Shown piece after piece: positions 1 through 7,078 of a DNA stretch of 34,195 nucleotides. The position numbers and the translations under genes are program-made. This DNA is from Halococcus salifodinae DSM 8989 (GTDB lineage Archaea > Halobacteriota > Halobacteria > Halobacteriales > Halococcaceae). Positions within the stretch are counted from its first letter, which is position 1. Each line of letters opens with the position of its first letter. The DNA is taken from the NCBI RefSeq assembly GCF_000336935.1, contig NZ_AOME01000064.1, positions 1-34,195 on the forward strand, given 5' to 3'. A model generated the notes under the pieces. The model made no database searches and was not told the DNA's origin. It saw nothing but the letters and a program-made list of their open reading frames with translations.

Positions 1-193
1 GCGACTCCCATAATCGACTTCTCGACCTCGTTTCCTCAAACTCATTACGGAGTAATCCCGTCGCCGTCGTCCATTTTCAATAGAGCAGATTTCGGGGCAA
101 GCGGCTACCTTGGTTCAAAACCGACATCATGTCTACGATGTGGTCGATCTCGCCGAAGAGTATGCAGGTCAGGCTCCCTCTGCCGGTCCCTGA
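1..193 (+). pseudogene. Possible 3' tail of an upstream gene
   Basis: Just before the TGA at 191-193 one frame reads like a real protein tail (VQNRHHVYDVVDLAEEYAG, then QAPSAGP). The same frame is closed by a stop near position 50. A different frame between 3 and 81 also looks tail-like and ends at a stop at 79-81. This fits the end of a gene that enters from the left and carries a frameshift, or a degraded gene. No family is recognised, and the fragment is too short to be sure that it is coding. Confidence 0.3.
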
Positions 194-276
194 GTCTTTG
201 CGTGGCTGTCCCATCACTCTGGAAAACAACGCCAGTTGGTGGGAACGAATTTGGTCATGGCTGCTCAAACGGCTGT

Positions 277-1983
277 ATGGATGGGAACAACCCTCCATCG
301 GACGAACAGTACCAAGCCTCACTCGATCGGATCGACCGACTCGTGTCGGCATTTGCCGACGGTCAGCAGTTCGAACGCCTCACAAACCACCAGCAACGTG
401 AAGCAGAGTTTGCTATCGAAATGTTTCACGAGTTGTTGTATGGCTACGAGTACGTCCCACTCGATGATCCCGACGAGCACAGCCTCGAAGCGGTGTGTCG
501 AGAGCTCTACCCCGCAAAGATCAGTGCCGAAGCTGACCACTTCGAAACGGTCGCACCGGTGATCGGGGCTTTTCTCCGATTTCTCGATGCTCGCGGTGCT
601 ATCGAGAACGGAGATCGGTTGGCGACGCACGTCGAATCGCTTGACGATGCCATCGTCGATGCCGCAGCTGATCCCGCCAACTGGGGAATGGCGAAGTCGA
701 TGGTCATGAGTGGCGACCTCGATGACGCCACGCAGCTCGATATCGCCGCTGATGTCGCGGCGTCATCCGAACTCCCCGAAGCGCCACTCGATCCGCCGGA
801 GTGGGAACCGACTGAGAGTCTCGACCCGGACAAAGGCCTGCCATCGGCAGAAGTCGACCGACTCGAAGAGATCATCAACTCGTTGTCGCCGGAGTCCGAT
901 GCCGTCCTCGCTTCACTCGCAGCGGCGACCGACGACGTACAGGGCGATGTCGATCCTGATGTCGCACTCGAACGTGCCGGTGTTGCCCCCGAAGAGTACG
1001 ATGCTGTCGTCGAAGAGATCGTCACAAGAATGGACGAAGAAGGGAGCGAGCTGATCCCGAGCCCGGGTGACACGGCCGATTCGGCGGTTCTCGACCCGGA
1101 CACTGCACGAGAGTTTCTCGAACTGGAGGGACAGCTGCTCCTGTACGCCAACGACCGCTTCGATGTGGTGCCGGGCATCGACAGCTACGAGGCGTTCAAG
1201 CGACTGTCGACCGACGAGATACAGCCGATTCATGACACGCTCTATCGGGAAGAAAACGCGGTCGAGGTGATCGAAGAGTTCGGCAGAGAGAACCCCGCCG
1301 GCCTCTCACCGGCCCACCTCGAAACGATCGACTCATGGCTGAACTACGAGGCGGGGCAGTTTTTCATCGTCGAGCATCTCGACGACGGAACTGTGTTTCT
1401 CGACCCGGACGAACCGCGAGCGTACAAGGTCACGGGCGTCTACGACAGCTATGCGGCGGTGCTACCCGAAGAGGCGCTTCCGGTGGCGGTGACATCGGTC
1501 GTGTTGCTCCCGTACGACGGACGGATCGTGACAAACGGCATGGAAGAGTTCGATATGCTTGCGGGGATGGCGATGCAGATGATCAAAGACGATCCGGAAA
1601 CCGCCTATGAAGAAGCAAAACACCGGTTCGGGATCGCCGAAACGCTCCCGCCGGCGGACGAACCAACCCGGAGTGACGCCGAACGCCTCCGCTTCTATAC
1701 GAAAAACCAGGACAACCGCGAGCGCTTCGCCGACGAAATCGAGACTCTCAAGGATGAAACCGATGAGCTGGCGCGGGTCTACCACGAGCAGCTCGGCAAG
1801 GCGAACGCTCGACGATTGGGCCGGGAGTTTCGCGACCTCGGGCTCGAAGAAGCATACGTGGCTATCTACGATGGGCAGGTCGTCACAACGGCACCGACCG
1901 AACCACAGCTCGAAGAGACCCTCTCGGAGATCATGCCCGACGAAACGGTCGATCATCCCTACGTCTATCACTATGATCCGTAA
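277..1983 (+). CDS. Acidic 568-aa protein, unknown function, DUF5678-like C-terminus
   Basis: I do not recognise the full-length family. The frame is open to the left edge of the window, but the translation before 277 is Cys/Ser/Arg-rich and unlike the rest. The ATG at 277 (MDGNNPPSDEQYQ) is therefore the preferred start, and the ATG at 202 is less likely. The protein is strongly acidic throughout, with a helical N-terminal half and no membrane segment. The last ~50 residues (YVAIYDGQVVTTAPTEPQL and onward, ending VYVYHYDP-like) resemble the short DUF5678-type module seen at the end of many haloarchaeal proteins; this is from memory. A diverged copy of codons 92-109 lies at 3444-3495, so the gene belongs to a family duplicated locally. 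It stands alone, with a 61-bp gap to the next gene. Confidence 0.75.
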   Translation: MDGNNPPSDEQYQASLDRIDRLVSAFADGQQFERLTNHQQREAEFAIEMFHELLYGYEYVPLDDPDEHSLEAVCRELYPAKISAEADHFETVAPVIGAFLRFLDARGAIENGDRLATHVESLDDAIVDAAADPANWGMAKSMVMSGDLDDATQLDIAADVAASSELPEAPLDPPEWEPTESLDPDKGLPSAEVDRLEEIINSLSPESDAVLASLAAATDDVQGDVDPDVALERAGVAPEEYDAVVEEIVTRMDEEGSELIPSPGDTADSAVLDPDTAREFLELEGQLLLYANDRFDVVPGIDSYEAFKRLSTDEIQPIHDTLYREENAVEVIEEFGRENPAGLSPAHLETIDSWLNYEAGQFFIVEHLDDGTVFLDPDEPRAYKVTGVYDSYAAVLPEEALPVAVTSVVLLPYDGRIVTNGMEEFDMLAGMAMQMIKDDPETAYEEAKHRFGIAETLPPADEPTRSDAERLRFYTKNQDNRERFADEIETLKDETDELARVYHEQLGKANARRLGREFRDLGLEEAYVAIYDGQVVTTAPTEPQLEETLSEIMPDETVDHPYVYHYDP

Positions 1984-2011
1984 TCACTCGCTCAGAATGA
2001 CAGTGGAAAAC

Positions 2012-2020
2012 AAATAAAGC
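2012..2020 (+). promoter_or_regulatory. TATA-like box for the gene at 2045
   Basis: An A-rich stretch (aaataaagc) centred about 28 nt before the ATG at 2045 is where an archaeal TATA box would sit for a leaderless transcript. No Shine-Dalgarno sequence precedes that start. Confidence 0.4.
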
Positions 2021-2044
2021 ACCCCCAGCACGAACATATACGGC

Positions 2045-2308
2045 ATGTCTGACAATTACCTTGTCGAACTCAAAGACTCGGTATTCCGTGAGACACCACT
2101 TACCGAGGACGAATTCGATGACGATCTCCGTATTGAGTTCCCTTCGGAGGACCACGCAGAAGCGTGGCTGTCCGAGCAGAACAGCTTGCACTCAAAGATG
2201 GGAGCCCTAACGCTCCACACAGCTCACCCAAACGACAACTCCAACGTGGACTCGTACGTGGTGTTCCAGCCCGTACACAAGGTATGGGTGCCGGACTCGG
2301 ACGCATAA
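2045..2308 (+). CDS. Small acidic hypothetical protein (87 aa)
   Basis: This is a complete 87-aa ORF beginning MSDNYLVELKDSVF. It has a start at a leaderless spacing behind a TATA-like box and GC-rich third positions. It contains no Cys, no membrane segment and no motif that I recognise. The predicted pattern is short beta-strands around one helix (DHAEAWLSEQNSL). It is convergent with the regulator gene at 2341-2748, with a gap of only 32 bp. It is probably a real gene of unknown function. Confidence 0.6.
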   Translation: MSDNYLVELKDSVFRETPLTEDEFDDDLRIEFPSEDHAEAWLSEQNSLHSKMGALTLHTAHPNDNSNVDSYVVFQPVHKVWVPDSDA

Positions 2309-2340
2309 CGACTATACAAGCAGGCCTCCGGCAGCTATCG

Positions 2341-2748
2341 TCAGCGAGGCCGGGGCGCATTTTCGTACTTGATCATCTTCTCGGGCTTGTCAGAGATCGT
2401 CTCGTAGATGCGTTGGAGAGTCTCCTCGGCCTCCAGTAGGTTGTGTTCGTCGAGGAATTCCCGACCGTCATCGCTCACGCCATAGAATTTCCAGGGATAG
2501 CCCTGCCGGCGTTCATTGTCCGGCAGCGCCGCCTCCTCAACGATGCCAGCGTCGATCAGTTTCTGGATGTGCTTGTAGACGGTGGCGTCGCTGATGCTCG
2601 GGTTCAACTGCTCGAGTTCGTACATCGACGGCAGTTGGTCGGGGTGCTGGAGGATGTTGTTGAGCAGCGTGAATCGCGTCTGTTGGGTGACGAAGTGGAC
2701 GAGTTCACGCGCCTCCGTGCCTTCAGCAGCCCCCACGTCGGTACTCAT
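2341..2748 (-). CDS. Winged-helix transcriptional regulator (135 aa)
   Basis: The protein is a DNA-binding regulator. A winged-HTH covers about residues 15-90: FVTQQTRFTLLNNILQH, then MYELEQLNPSISDATVYKHI as the recognition region, IQKLIDAGIVEEAAL, and a wing with KFYGVSDDGREFLDE. The last ~40 residues (LLEAEETLQRIYETISDKPEKM) form a helix that could mediate dimerisation. The start was taken at MSTDVGAAEG; upstream codons in the same frame look noncoding. It is divergent from the gene at 2877, and a near-perfect palindrome lies 37-58 bp in front of its start. It probably represses or activates that neighbour and itself. ArsR-, PadR- and phage-repressor-type haloarchaeal regulators are all possible relatives. 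Confidence 0.8.
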   Translation of the reverse strand: MSTDVGAAEGTEARELVHFVTQQTRFTLLNNILQHPDQLPSMYELEQLNPSISDATVYKHIQKLIDAGIVEEAALPDNERRQGYPWKFYGVSDDGREFLDEHNLLEAEETLQRIYETISDKPEKMIKYENAPRPR

Positions 2749-2784
2749 ACGAGCATCTACGCGCCGGCACGGGAAGTAATTTAC

Positions 2785-2806
2785 CTTTGAGTGAATCACT
2801 CCAAAG
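2785..2806. promoter_or_regulatory. Palindromic operator candidate
   Basis: GAGTGA (2789-2794) and TCACTC (2796-2801) form a perfect inverted repeat around one central base. CTTTG on the left and CAAAG on the right extend it to about 22 bp with one offset base. It lies between the divergent genes at 2748 (-) and 2877 (+), which is the expected place for a site bound by the regulator. Confidence 0.5.
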
Positions 2807-2876
2807 TGAAACACAGTATGATTGACTCAGTAGTTTATGTAGTAAACCATATTCCTCCGCGTAGAGTAGGTGTGAT

Positions 2877-3425
2877 ATGTCCGACGAGGAGTCGCCGGTT
2901 CCCGACGAGATCCTCACGAGCGCCAAAAAGCAGATCGATCAAGAGGAACTCTCGCTGGCGGACAACGAGGAAATTCTACACGCGCTGAGCGAACTCACCC
3001 CGATCTACGAAAACGACCGGTCGTATTTCGTCCTCGGGAACTACGACCGGGAGCCGATTCGGCGACTGAATCTGGTCGTCGACCGCCTCAACCGTCGCCA
3101 GGATGCCTACGCATTCCGGATGGTGGACATCCGCGGCGAGTGGGACAACAGCATCCAGAAGTTCTGTCTGATCGCCGACCTCGTCACGTATCTCGTCGGC
3201 GTCGCCGAGAAAGACCCCAGCGACTTCCTCGTCGAGCAAGGCCTGCTCGTCGGGACGGTCGAGTACTTCTCGAAGAGCCACGTCTTCAAACGGATCTACG
3301 AGGACGAAGAGCATCCGTTTGGCTGGATGCAGGATGGCGTCTTCGACCTGTTCGAGGATGAAGGCCGGCTCTATCGATGGCGAACTGAAGAAACCCTCGT
3401 CGAAGTCACCGAGGAGCTCCCGTAG
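2877..3425 (+). CDS. Conserved-looking hypothetical protein (182 aa)
   Basis: This complete ORF begins MSDEESPVPDEILTSAKKQ. It is acidic and soluble, and no transmembrane segment or catalytic signature is evident. The middle (YFVLGNYDREPIRRLNLVVD and FRMVDIRGEWDNSIQKFCL) looks like an alpha/beta domain, followed by DLVTYLVGVAEKDPSDFLVEQG and an aromatic C-terminal stretch (GWMQDGVFDLFEDEGRLYRW). The gene is divergent from the winged-helix regulator at 2341-2748 with the palindrome between them, so the two probably form a regulator-target unit. TATA-like sequence (gtttatgta) lies near 2831-2839. I cannot assign a function. Confidence 0.7.
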   Translation: MSDEESPVPDEILTSAKKQIDQEELSLADNEEILHALSELTPIYENDRSYFVLGNYDREPIRRLNLVVDRLNRRQDAYAFRMVDIRGEWDNSIQKFCLIADLVTYLVGVAEKDPSDFLVEQGLLVGTVEYFSKSHVFKRIYEDEEHPFGWMQDGVFDLFEDEGRLYRWRTEETLVEVTEELP

Positions 3426-3443
3426 AGTCCGGGCGGTAGTCGA

Positions 3444-3495
3444 TCACACCGGTGATCGGAGCGGTTCTCCGATTTCGCGATACTCGCGGTGCTAT
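3444..3495 (+). pseudogene. Degraded partial copy of the 277-1983 gene
   Basis: These 52 bases align without gaps to 551-602 with six mismatches by my count. The translation is PVIGAVLRFRDTRGAI against PVIGAFLRFLDARGAI in the first gene. Similarity stops on both sides, so only a small internal piece survives. It shows that a paralogue once stood here and was deleted or replaced. Confidence 0.65.
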
Positions 3496-3516
3496 TGTGA
3501 TCCCTGAATTGTCCGT

Positions 3517-3900
3517 TCAATGCCCGAAAAGATGGCCGAGTGGCCGGAGGGCGCTCCGATCGACAACGAGCGGGTCGTCGGCATCGGTGGCAACCCGATC
3601 GCCCGGAGCGTCCGGAACCTGTCTATCCCATTGTTCACAGGCAGTCACCACTTCAGGAGCCAGATCAGCTGTAATGTAGGCGATTTCGGTGAGCTCGGAT
3701 TCGGTGGCAGTCCCGACGGCCTCGAGAGTGCCGTATTCCTCGGCAAGATTGCCGATTCCTTCCGGACCGAGACCGTGAATCCCAGACAGCGCACTCCACA
3801 GCCGATTCCACGTGTCGACTTCGGATTCGACCTGCGGGATCGTTTCGCTCAACCAATCGATGGCACCGTCAACCAGATCGGTAGCGCGGAGTCCCCTTCC
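3517..3900 (-). pseudogene. Helix-hairpin-helix protein, 5'-truncated
   Basis: The reverse strand is open from a stop at 3901-3903 to the TGA at 3517-3519 and has no ATG at its beginning. The first methionine-like codon is a TTG at 3852. The translation before it (DLVDGAIDWLSETIPQVES) reads naturally into the domain, so the N-terminus is probably missing rather than beginning at the TTG. Residues LSGIHGLGPEGIGNLAEEYG followed by TLEAVGTATESELTEIAYI form a classic helix-hairpin-helix DNA-binding unit. It abuts the degraded duplicate at 3444-3495. It could still be a short functional protein from a TTG start. Confidence 0.5.
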
Positions 3901-3980
3901 TCAAGGAGCGGCGGAGTTCCGACAACAGTCAGAACGGAGCCGCGAGTAGGGAGGGGAGGAGCGCGTTTGTGGTGCGGACC

Positions 3981-3995
3981 GAAACCGCTATATCC
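3981..3995 (+). promoter_or_regulatory. Possible promoter of the structured region
   Basis: The sequence gaaaccgctatatcc resembles an archaeal BRE plus TATA arrangement. It would place a transcription start near 4015-4020, immediately before the first predicted stem at 4027. The support is positional only. Confidence 0.35.
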
Positions 3996-4015
3996 GCCGA
4001 AAACGTATGATAGAA

Positions 4016-4230
4016 CACTCACAGATGGGCAACAGACAGTCCCGAAAGGGGTGCCCGGCCACGCTTCCGAGCGGCCAAGGACGGGTTATCTCGTCGGTGA
4101 GGGGCATCGGTCACCATGCCCAGCGACCCGGAACGTTCCGGGACGCGAAGGACGGGCCATTGACGGTGAACGCGACGCCACGCGCCTCTCCGTCCCCCAC
4201 TTTGGGGGTAGAACCCGAGGTCACGTCCAA
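4016..4230 (+). ncRNA. Candidate structured RNA of unknown type
   Basis: No convincing protein gene lies between 3901 and 4538. Several stems follow each other here. GGGCA 4027-4031 pairs with TGCCC 4052-4056 around CCC-GAAA-GGG (4041-4050), a GNRA-type tetraloop. GGCC 4057-4060 pairs with GGCC 4073-4076. GGGCAT 4102-4107 pairs with ATGCCC 4116-4121. CCCGGA and TCCGGG pair in the palindrome 4127-4142. CCCCCA 4194-4199 pairs with TGGGGG 4203-4208. A promoter-like sequence sits just upstream. I compared it by memory with RNase P and SRP RNA and saw no match. It might instead be the left flank of the transposon. Confidence 0.4.
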
Positions 4231-4310
4231 TTAAATTGCCGCTGCCGGCCGACCGCACCGGCAAACAAGGGCGAAGGACGCCACAAAACCTCCAACGTCC
4301 GCCACGCAAG

Positions 4311-4350
4311 CCCCGGCCTCCTCGCGCTGACGCGCTCGTTGAGGCCGGGG
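4311..4350. repeat. 10-bp perfect inverted repeat
   Basis: CCCCGGCCTC at 4311-4320 is the exact reverse complement of GAGGCCGGGG at 4341-4350, with a 20-nt spacer that itself contains a gcgc/gcgc pair. It could be a terminator for the upstream structured region or part of the flank of the transposon. Confidence 0.55.
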
Positions 4351-4407
4351 TCGGTGACCGGACGCCACTCGATACTGCTCAGTCTGTGATACAAACCGTT
4401 AGCGCAT

Positions 4408-4429
4408 ACCCGCGTCTTCAGGCGCGGGT
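4408..4429 (+). repeat. Left-end hairpin of the IS200/IS605 element
   Basis: ACCCGCG (4408-4414) and CGCGGGT (4423-4429) form a 7-bp stem with the loop tcttcagg. In this family TnpA recognises such subterminal hairpins in single-stranded DNA. The hairpin lies about 110 bp before tnpA, as expected for a left end. Confidence 0.65.
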
Positions 4430-4538
4430 TGAGCGATAGGCCGTTTCTGTGTCTGTACAACCGCTTTTCGTTGGCGATCGGCGAGTTGGATTTCCACCAT
4501 AACGCTTAGTAGCGTTCGGGTACATAGTGTGCATACGG

Positions 4539-4925
4539 ATGAAGACCACACGGCACGCGACTTACAACCTCAAATACCACATAGTGTGGTTGCCGAAGTA
4601 CCGCCGTTCGGTACTGACGGGGACGGTTGCGCGCCACGTCGAAGAAATCATCCAAGAGATAGCGGGAGACAAAGGGCAGGAGGTTATCGACCTCACCGTC
4701 CAGCCCGACCACATCCACCTGTTCGTGAGTAGCCCACCGAAGCATGCGCCTTCGCTTCTCGCCAACTGGTTCAAGGGCATCTCGTCGCGGAAGTACAACC
4801 ACCGCTACGCGAGTTCCGACGACCAGAAAATCAAGTGGGCGCGCGGCTACTACGCTGGAACAGCGGGTGAGGTCTCCAGCGAGACGGTTCAAGACTACAT
4901 CCAGCGCCAAGAGGCCGAAGCATGA
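4539..4925 (+). CDS. tnpA: IS200/IS605 TnpA, Y1 HUH transposase (128 aa)
   Basis: This single-strand DNA transposase excises and inserts the element through a 5'-phosphotyrosine intermediate. The HUH metal-binding motif is at H58-I-H60 within QPDHIHLFVSSPP. The catalytic tyrosine is Y120 in ETVQDYIQRQ. The N-terminus MKTTRHATYNLKYHIVWLPKYR is typical of the family, so the ATG at 4539 was chosen over the in-frame GTG at 4527. The length is within the family's usual range, and no frameshift or missing residue is visible. The TGA overlaps the tnpB start codon as ATGA, implying translational coupling. Confidence 0.92.
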   Translation: MKTTRHATYNLKYHIVWLPKYRRSVLTGTVARHVEEIIQEIAGDKGQEVIDLTVQPDHIHLFVSSPPKHAPSLLANWFKGISSRKYNHRYASSDDQKIKWARGYYAGTAGEVSSETVQDYIQRQEAEA

Positions 4926-6163
4926 GCGAGGTCACGAAAACGCTGGAGCTGAAACTCGTCTCACCAAACACTCACAAGCGTCGGAAGCTCCGCGAAACGA
5001 CTGACGCCTACCGTGCGGCGCTCCACGCCGCGTTCGATGCTGGTTGCTCCACACAATCAGCGGCGAACGATGTGGTAGTCGAGTATAATTTGAGCGGCTA
5101 CGCGAAAAACGCCCTCAAGAAGTACGTCCCGCAACTCTGTGGCGGGAGCTACCACGCTGACGAGCTTCACGACGAGCACCCTGTTCGATTCACGAACGAG
5201 GGCGTCAAGCTCGACCACAAGCCACAGAACACCGTCGAGTGGTACGTGAAAGTCCCGCACCACGACGACTACCACCTGTGGGTTCCAGCACAACCGAACC
5301 CCGAACAGCGCCCGTGGGTCGAAGCCGTCTTCGCGGGAGACGCCAACATGGGAGAATGTCGGCTGTTCGACCGCGACGGCGAGTGGTATCTGCACATAGT
5401 GACTACGCGGGAGGTCGAAGAACGGTCAACCGATTCGGTGTCCGACGAGACGCCGATTGGTGTGGACATCGGGGACTCTGCATTGCTCACGGTGTGTCAC
5501 CGTGACGAGCGCGGAACCCCGACTGCACCAACACTCTGGAACGACGAGGGCAAAGACGTTCGACGCCTTCGGAAGACGTATTTCACCACCACGAGGCGGC
5601 TTCAGGAACGCGGAAGCGAGCGCATCGCCGAGTCGTTCGGCGACCAACTCTGGCGGCAGATAGACCACATCCTCCACTCCGTAACGGATGCGGTGGTCGA
5701 ACACGCCGCGTCGGTCGAAAATCCCGTCCTCGTACTGGAAGACCTCACGTACATCCGCGAGAGCATGGACTACGGCGCGTACATGAACCGTCGCCTTCAC
5801 GGATGGGGCTTCGCCAAGATGCACGCTCAGCTGTGCTACAAAGCCGCCGAACGCGGTATCCCCGTTGAGACCGTGAATCCCGCGTACACGTCCAAATCGT
5901 GCCATGTCTGTGGCGAGACGGGATACCGCCCCGAGCAGGCGGAGTTTCGCTGTACGAACGAGGAGTGTTGGCTCACATCCTATCAAGCGGACGTGAACGC
6001 CGCGCTGAACATAGCAGACCGCTACTCCAGCGGAGAGAGCCGTTCAAGAGAACACACGGACGGCGATGACTCGGCTGGAGATGGGGCGCGTTTGACCGCG
6101 CCACAAGACAGCCAAGCCGATGGTGAAACCCACCAGCAGACGCCTGGAACGTATGCGTCTTGA
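4922..6163 (+). CDS. tnpB: TnpB, RNA-guided RuvC nuclease of IS605 type (413 aa)
   Basis: TnpB proteins cut DNA guided by an omegaRNA made from the element's right end, and so help retain the transposon. The RuvC triad is visible: D182 in IGVDIGDSA, E273 in VLVLEDLTYI, and D357 in QADVNAALNIA. The zinc ribbon has C327/C330 (CHVCGETG) and C344/C349 (CTNEEC). The conserved HGWGFAKM segment lies before the ribbon. An N-terminal helical region (TDAYRAALHAAFDAG) is present. The last ~45 residues are hydrophilic and their DNA may overlap the start of the guide RNA. The gene is full length with no broken motif, so it is probably active. Confidence 0.92.
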   Translation: MSEVTKTLELKLVSPNTHKRRKLRETTDAYRAALHAAFDAGCSTQSAANDVVVEYNLSGYAKNALKKYVPQLCGGSYHADELHDEHPVRFTNEGVKLDHKPQNTVEWYVKVPHHDDYHLWVPAQPNPEQRPWVEAVFAGDANMGECRLFDRDGEWYLHIVTTREVEERSTDSVSDETPIGVDIGDSALLTVCHRDERGTPTAPTLWNDEGKDVRRLRKTYFTTTRRLQERGSERIAESFGDQLWRQIDHILHSVTDAVVEHAASVENPVLVLEDLTYIRESMDYGAYMNRRLHGWGFAKMHAQLCYKAAERGIPVETVNPAYTSKSCHVCGETGYRPEQAEFRCTNEECWLTSYQADVNAALNIADRYSSGESRSREHTDGDDSAGDGARLTAPQDSQADGETHQQTPGTYAS

Positions 6164-6164
6164 A

Positions 6165-6260
6165 ACCGACGGTAGCCGCGACGGCTACTGAAATCCGATG
6201 GTCGGATTCCACGTCGTTTTACGGCGTGGAGGAGGTCAATGTACAACAAACTGCTCCATC
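6165..6260 (+). ncRNA. Probable omegaRNA 3' scaffold and guide of TnpB
   Basis: Three perfect or near-perfect stem-loops follow without gaps: GTAGCCG/CGGCTAC (6172-6188), AATCCGA/TCGGATT (6192-6208), and CCACGTCG/CGGCGTGG (6209-6229, one G-U pair). The element then ends at TCAA (6239). In known TnpB systems the omegaRNA scaffold covers the right end and the guide is the flanking DNA just outside it, here from 6240 on. The 5' end probably lies inside the 3' part of tnpB and is not defined here. Halobacterium is known to make sense-overlapping transcripts from such genes. Confidence 0.6.
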
Positions 6261-6535
6261 GACGGAAAGTAGCCAACAGTGATACGCCGCTCAGATCGCA
6301 TCGGACGCTCTGTATTGGGTTCGTACCCGCGCAGATACACGAAGAGGAGTTGTGTCGCGATCGGCTCTGCTGGGAGTTCAGGTGCAAGCTCGCGCGCGAA
6401 CTGACGATCTATCGGGGTTGGGTCGCCAGAGACCGCTTGGAGCGGATGCTGAATGAGACCACGCACCCATCCTGATGACAGCTCCAACGAGAGTAGTGGG
6501 TCAAGTGCTTCGGTATACTCGATGGGATCGGTCAT
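6236..6535 (-). pseudogene. Gene fragment ended by the transposon insertion
   Basis: The reading frame starts at the ATG at 6535 (MTDPIEYTEALDPLLSLEL) and reads like a soluble acidic protein: WVRGLIQHPLQAVSGD, then ELPAEPIATQLLFVYLRGYE. It stops at a TGA at 6236-6238 that lies inside the IS right end, so the natural C-terminus is missing. Two in-frame codons just outside the element are the last native ones. The continuation should lie left of the IS, but I could not recognise it there. I do not know the family. Confidence 0.5.
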
Positions 6536-6550
6536 CTGGCTCTGGACCAC

Positions 6551-6721
6551 TGGCTAACAGTCGGGGGTAGGAGTATGTACGGTTGCCAGAGACTCATCAC
6601 AGCCACACGGTCGCTGACCGACGGAGCTGGTATCTCGGAGCCGACGATCGCTGACACCCACCCCTCAGCATTCGTCCTCGGGACAGATTCTCTCGCTGAA
6701 TTAAAATAGGCGCAGGCTCCA
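6551..6721. other. Spacer without a recognisable gene
   Basis: Short reverse-strand frames exist, but none has a recognisable product or a good start. Nothing else stands out between the interrupted fragment and the toxin gene. Confidence 0.4.
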
Positions 6722-7078
6722 TCAATCGAGATCGAGTTCGAGTTGTAGCGCACTATCGATCTCACGCATGACGGAGGCCGGAAGCCGCCCAGCGACGAAC
6801 TCGATTCGTTCGGAGATATCGACCGTCCGAAGCTGGTCGAGACGTACCGACGAATCCTCGTTGAAATCGCTCTCGTCAGCGTTCACCAGTACCTCAAAGG
6901 GGTAGCCACGATGGGTGGTTGTTGCAGGGGCGACGACCGTGGTGTGGGAATTTCGGTTGCCGACATCGTTCTGAACAACGACACTCGGGCGTGTCTTGCG
7001 GATTTCGTGACCTCGTGTCGGATCCAGTTCGACGATGACGATATCACCACGCCGCACCGCCGGCACATCGTCACTCAT
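6722..7078 (-). CDS. mazF: MazF/PemK-family toxin (118 aa)
   Basis: MazF toxins are endoribonucleases that cleave mRNA at short sequences. The family N-terminus is clear: VRRGDIVIVELDPTRGHEI followed by RKTRPSVVVQND, which contains the substrate-loop and conserved Arg region. TTVVAPATTTHRGYPFEV and SSVRLDQLRTVDISER then form the remaining strands. The C-terminal helix is LPASVMREIDSALQLELDLD. The start was set at MSDDVPAVRRGD because that ATG overlaps the stop of the upstream antitoxin gene (ATGAGTGA, 8 nt), the normal toxin-antitoxin arrangement. The upstream in-frame extension is a Ser/Arg-rich noncoding-like stretch. The length is normal for the family and no key segment is missing. Confidence 0.88.
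   Translation of the reverse strand: MSDDVPAVRRGDIVIVELDPTRGHEIRKTRPSVVVQNDVGNRNSHTTVVAPATTTHRGYPFEVLVNADESDFNEDSSVRLDQLRTVDISERIEFVAGRLPASVMREIDSALQLELDLD

Larger units (their letters stand above)
4390..6239 (+). mobile_element. IS200/IS605-family transposon (tnpA-tnpB)
   Basis: The element carries Y1 transposase tnpA and the RNA-guided nuclease gene tnpB, overlapping by 4 nt. The left end has a small hairpin at 4408-4429. The right end has three stem-loops at 6172-6229 and then TCAA at 6236-6239. In IS608, TCAA is the right-end cleavage tetranucleotide, so 6239 is a reasonable right boundary. The left boundary is approximate, somewhere between 4380 and 4407. Both proteins keep their catalytic residues, so the element may be active. 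IS200/IS605 elements make no target-site duplication and none was looked for. Confidence 0.8.

Noticed and set aside
202-276. N-terminal extension of the first gene from the ATG at 202
   Set aside because: The 25 extra residues are unlike the acidic protein that follows, so the ATG at 277 was preferred.
507-1178. Long reverse-strand frame opposite the first gene
   Set aside because: Ser- and Arg-rich translation typical of the antisense frame of a GC-rich acidic gene; no domain.
4096-4121. Pseudoknot formed by GGTGA/TCACC and GGGCAT/ATGCCC
   Set aside because: The third loop would have no nucleotides to cross the stem, so the pairings are more likely alternatives.
4016-4230. RNase P RNA, SRP RNA or rRNA fragment
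   Set aside because: I do not see the signature sequences of these RNAs as I remember them.
3520-4389. 289-codon plus-strand frame across the HhH remnant and structured region
   Set aside because: It combines the antisense of the HhH domain with Gly/Arg-rich sequence from the stem-loop region and has no protein-like pattern.
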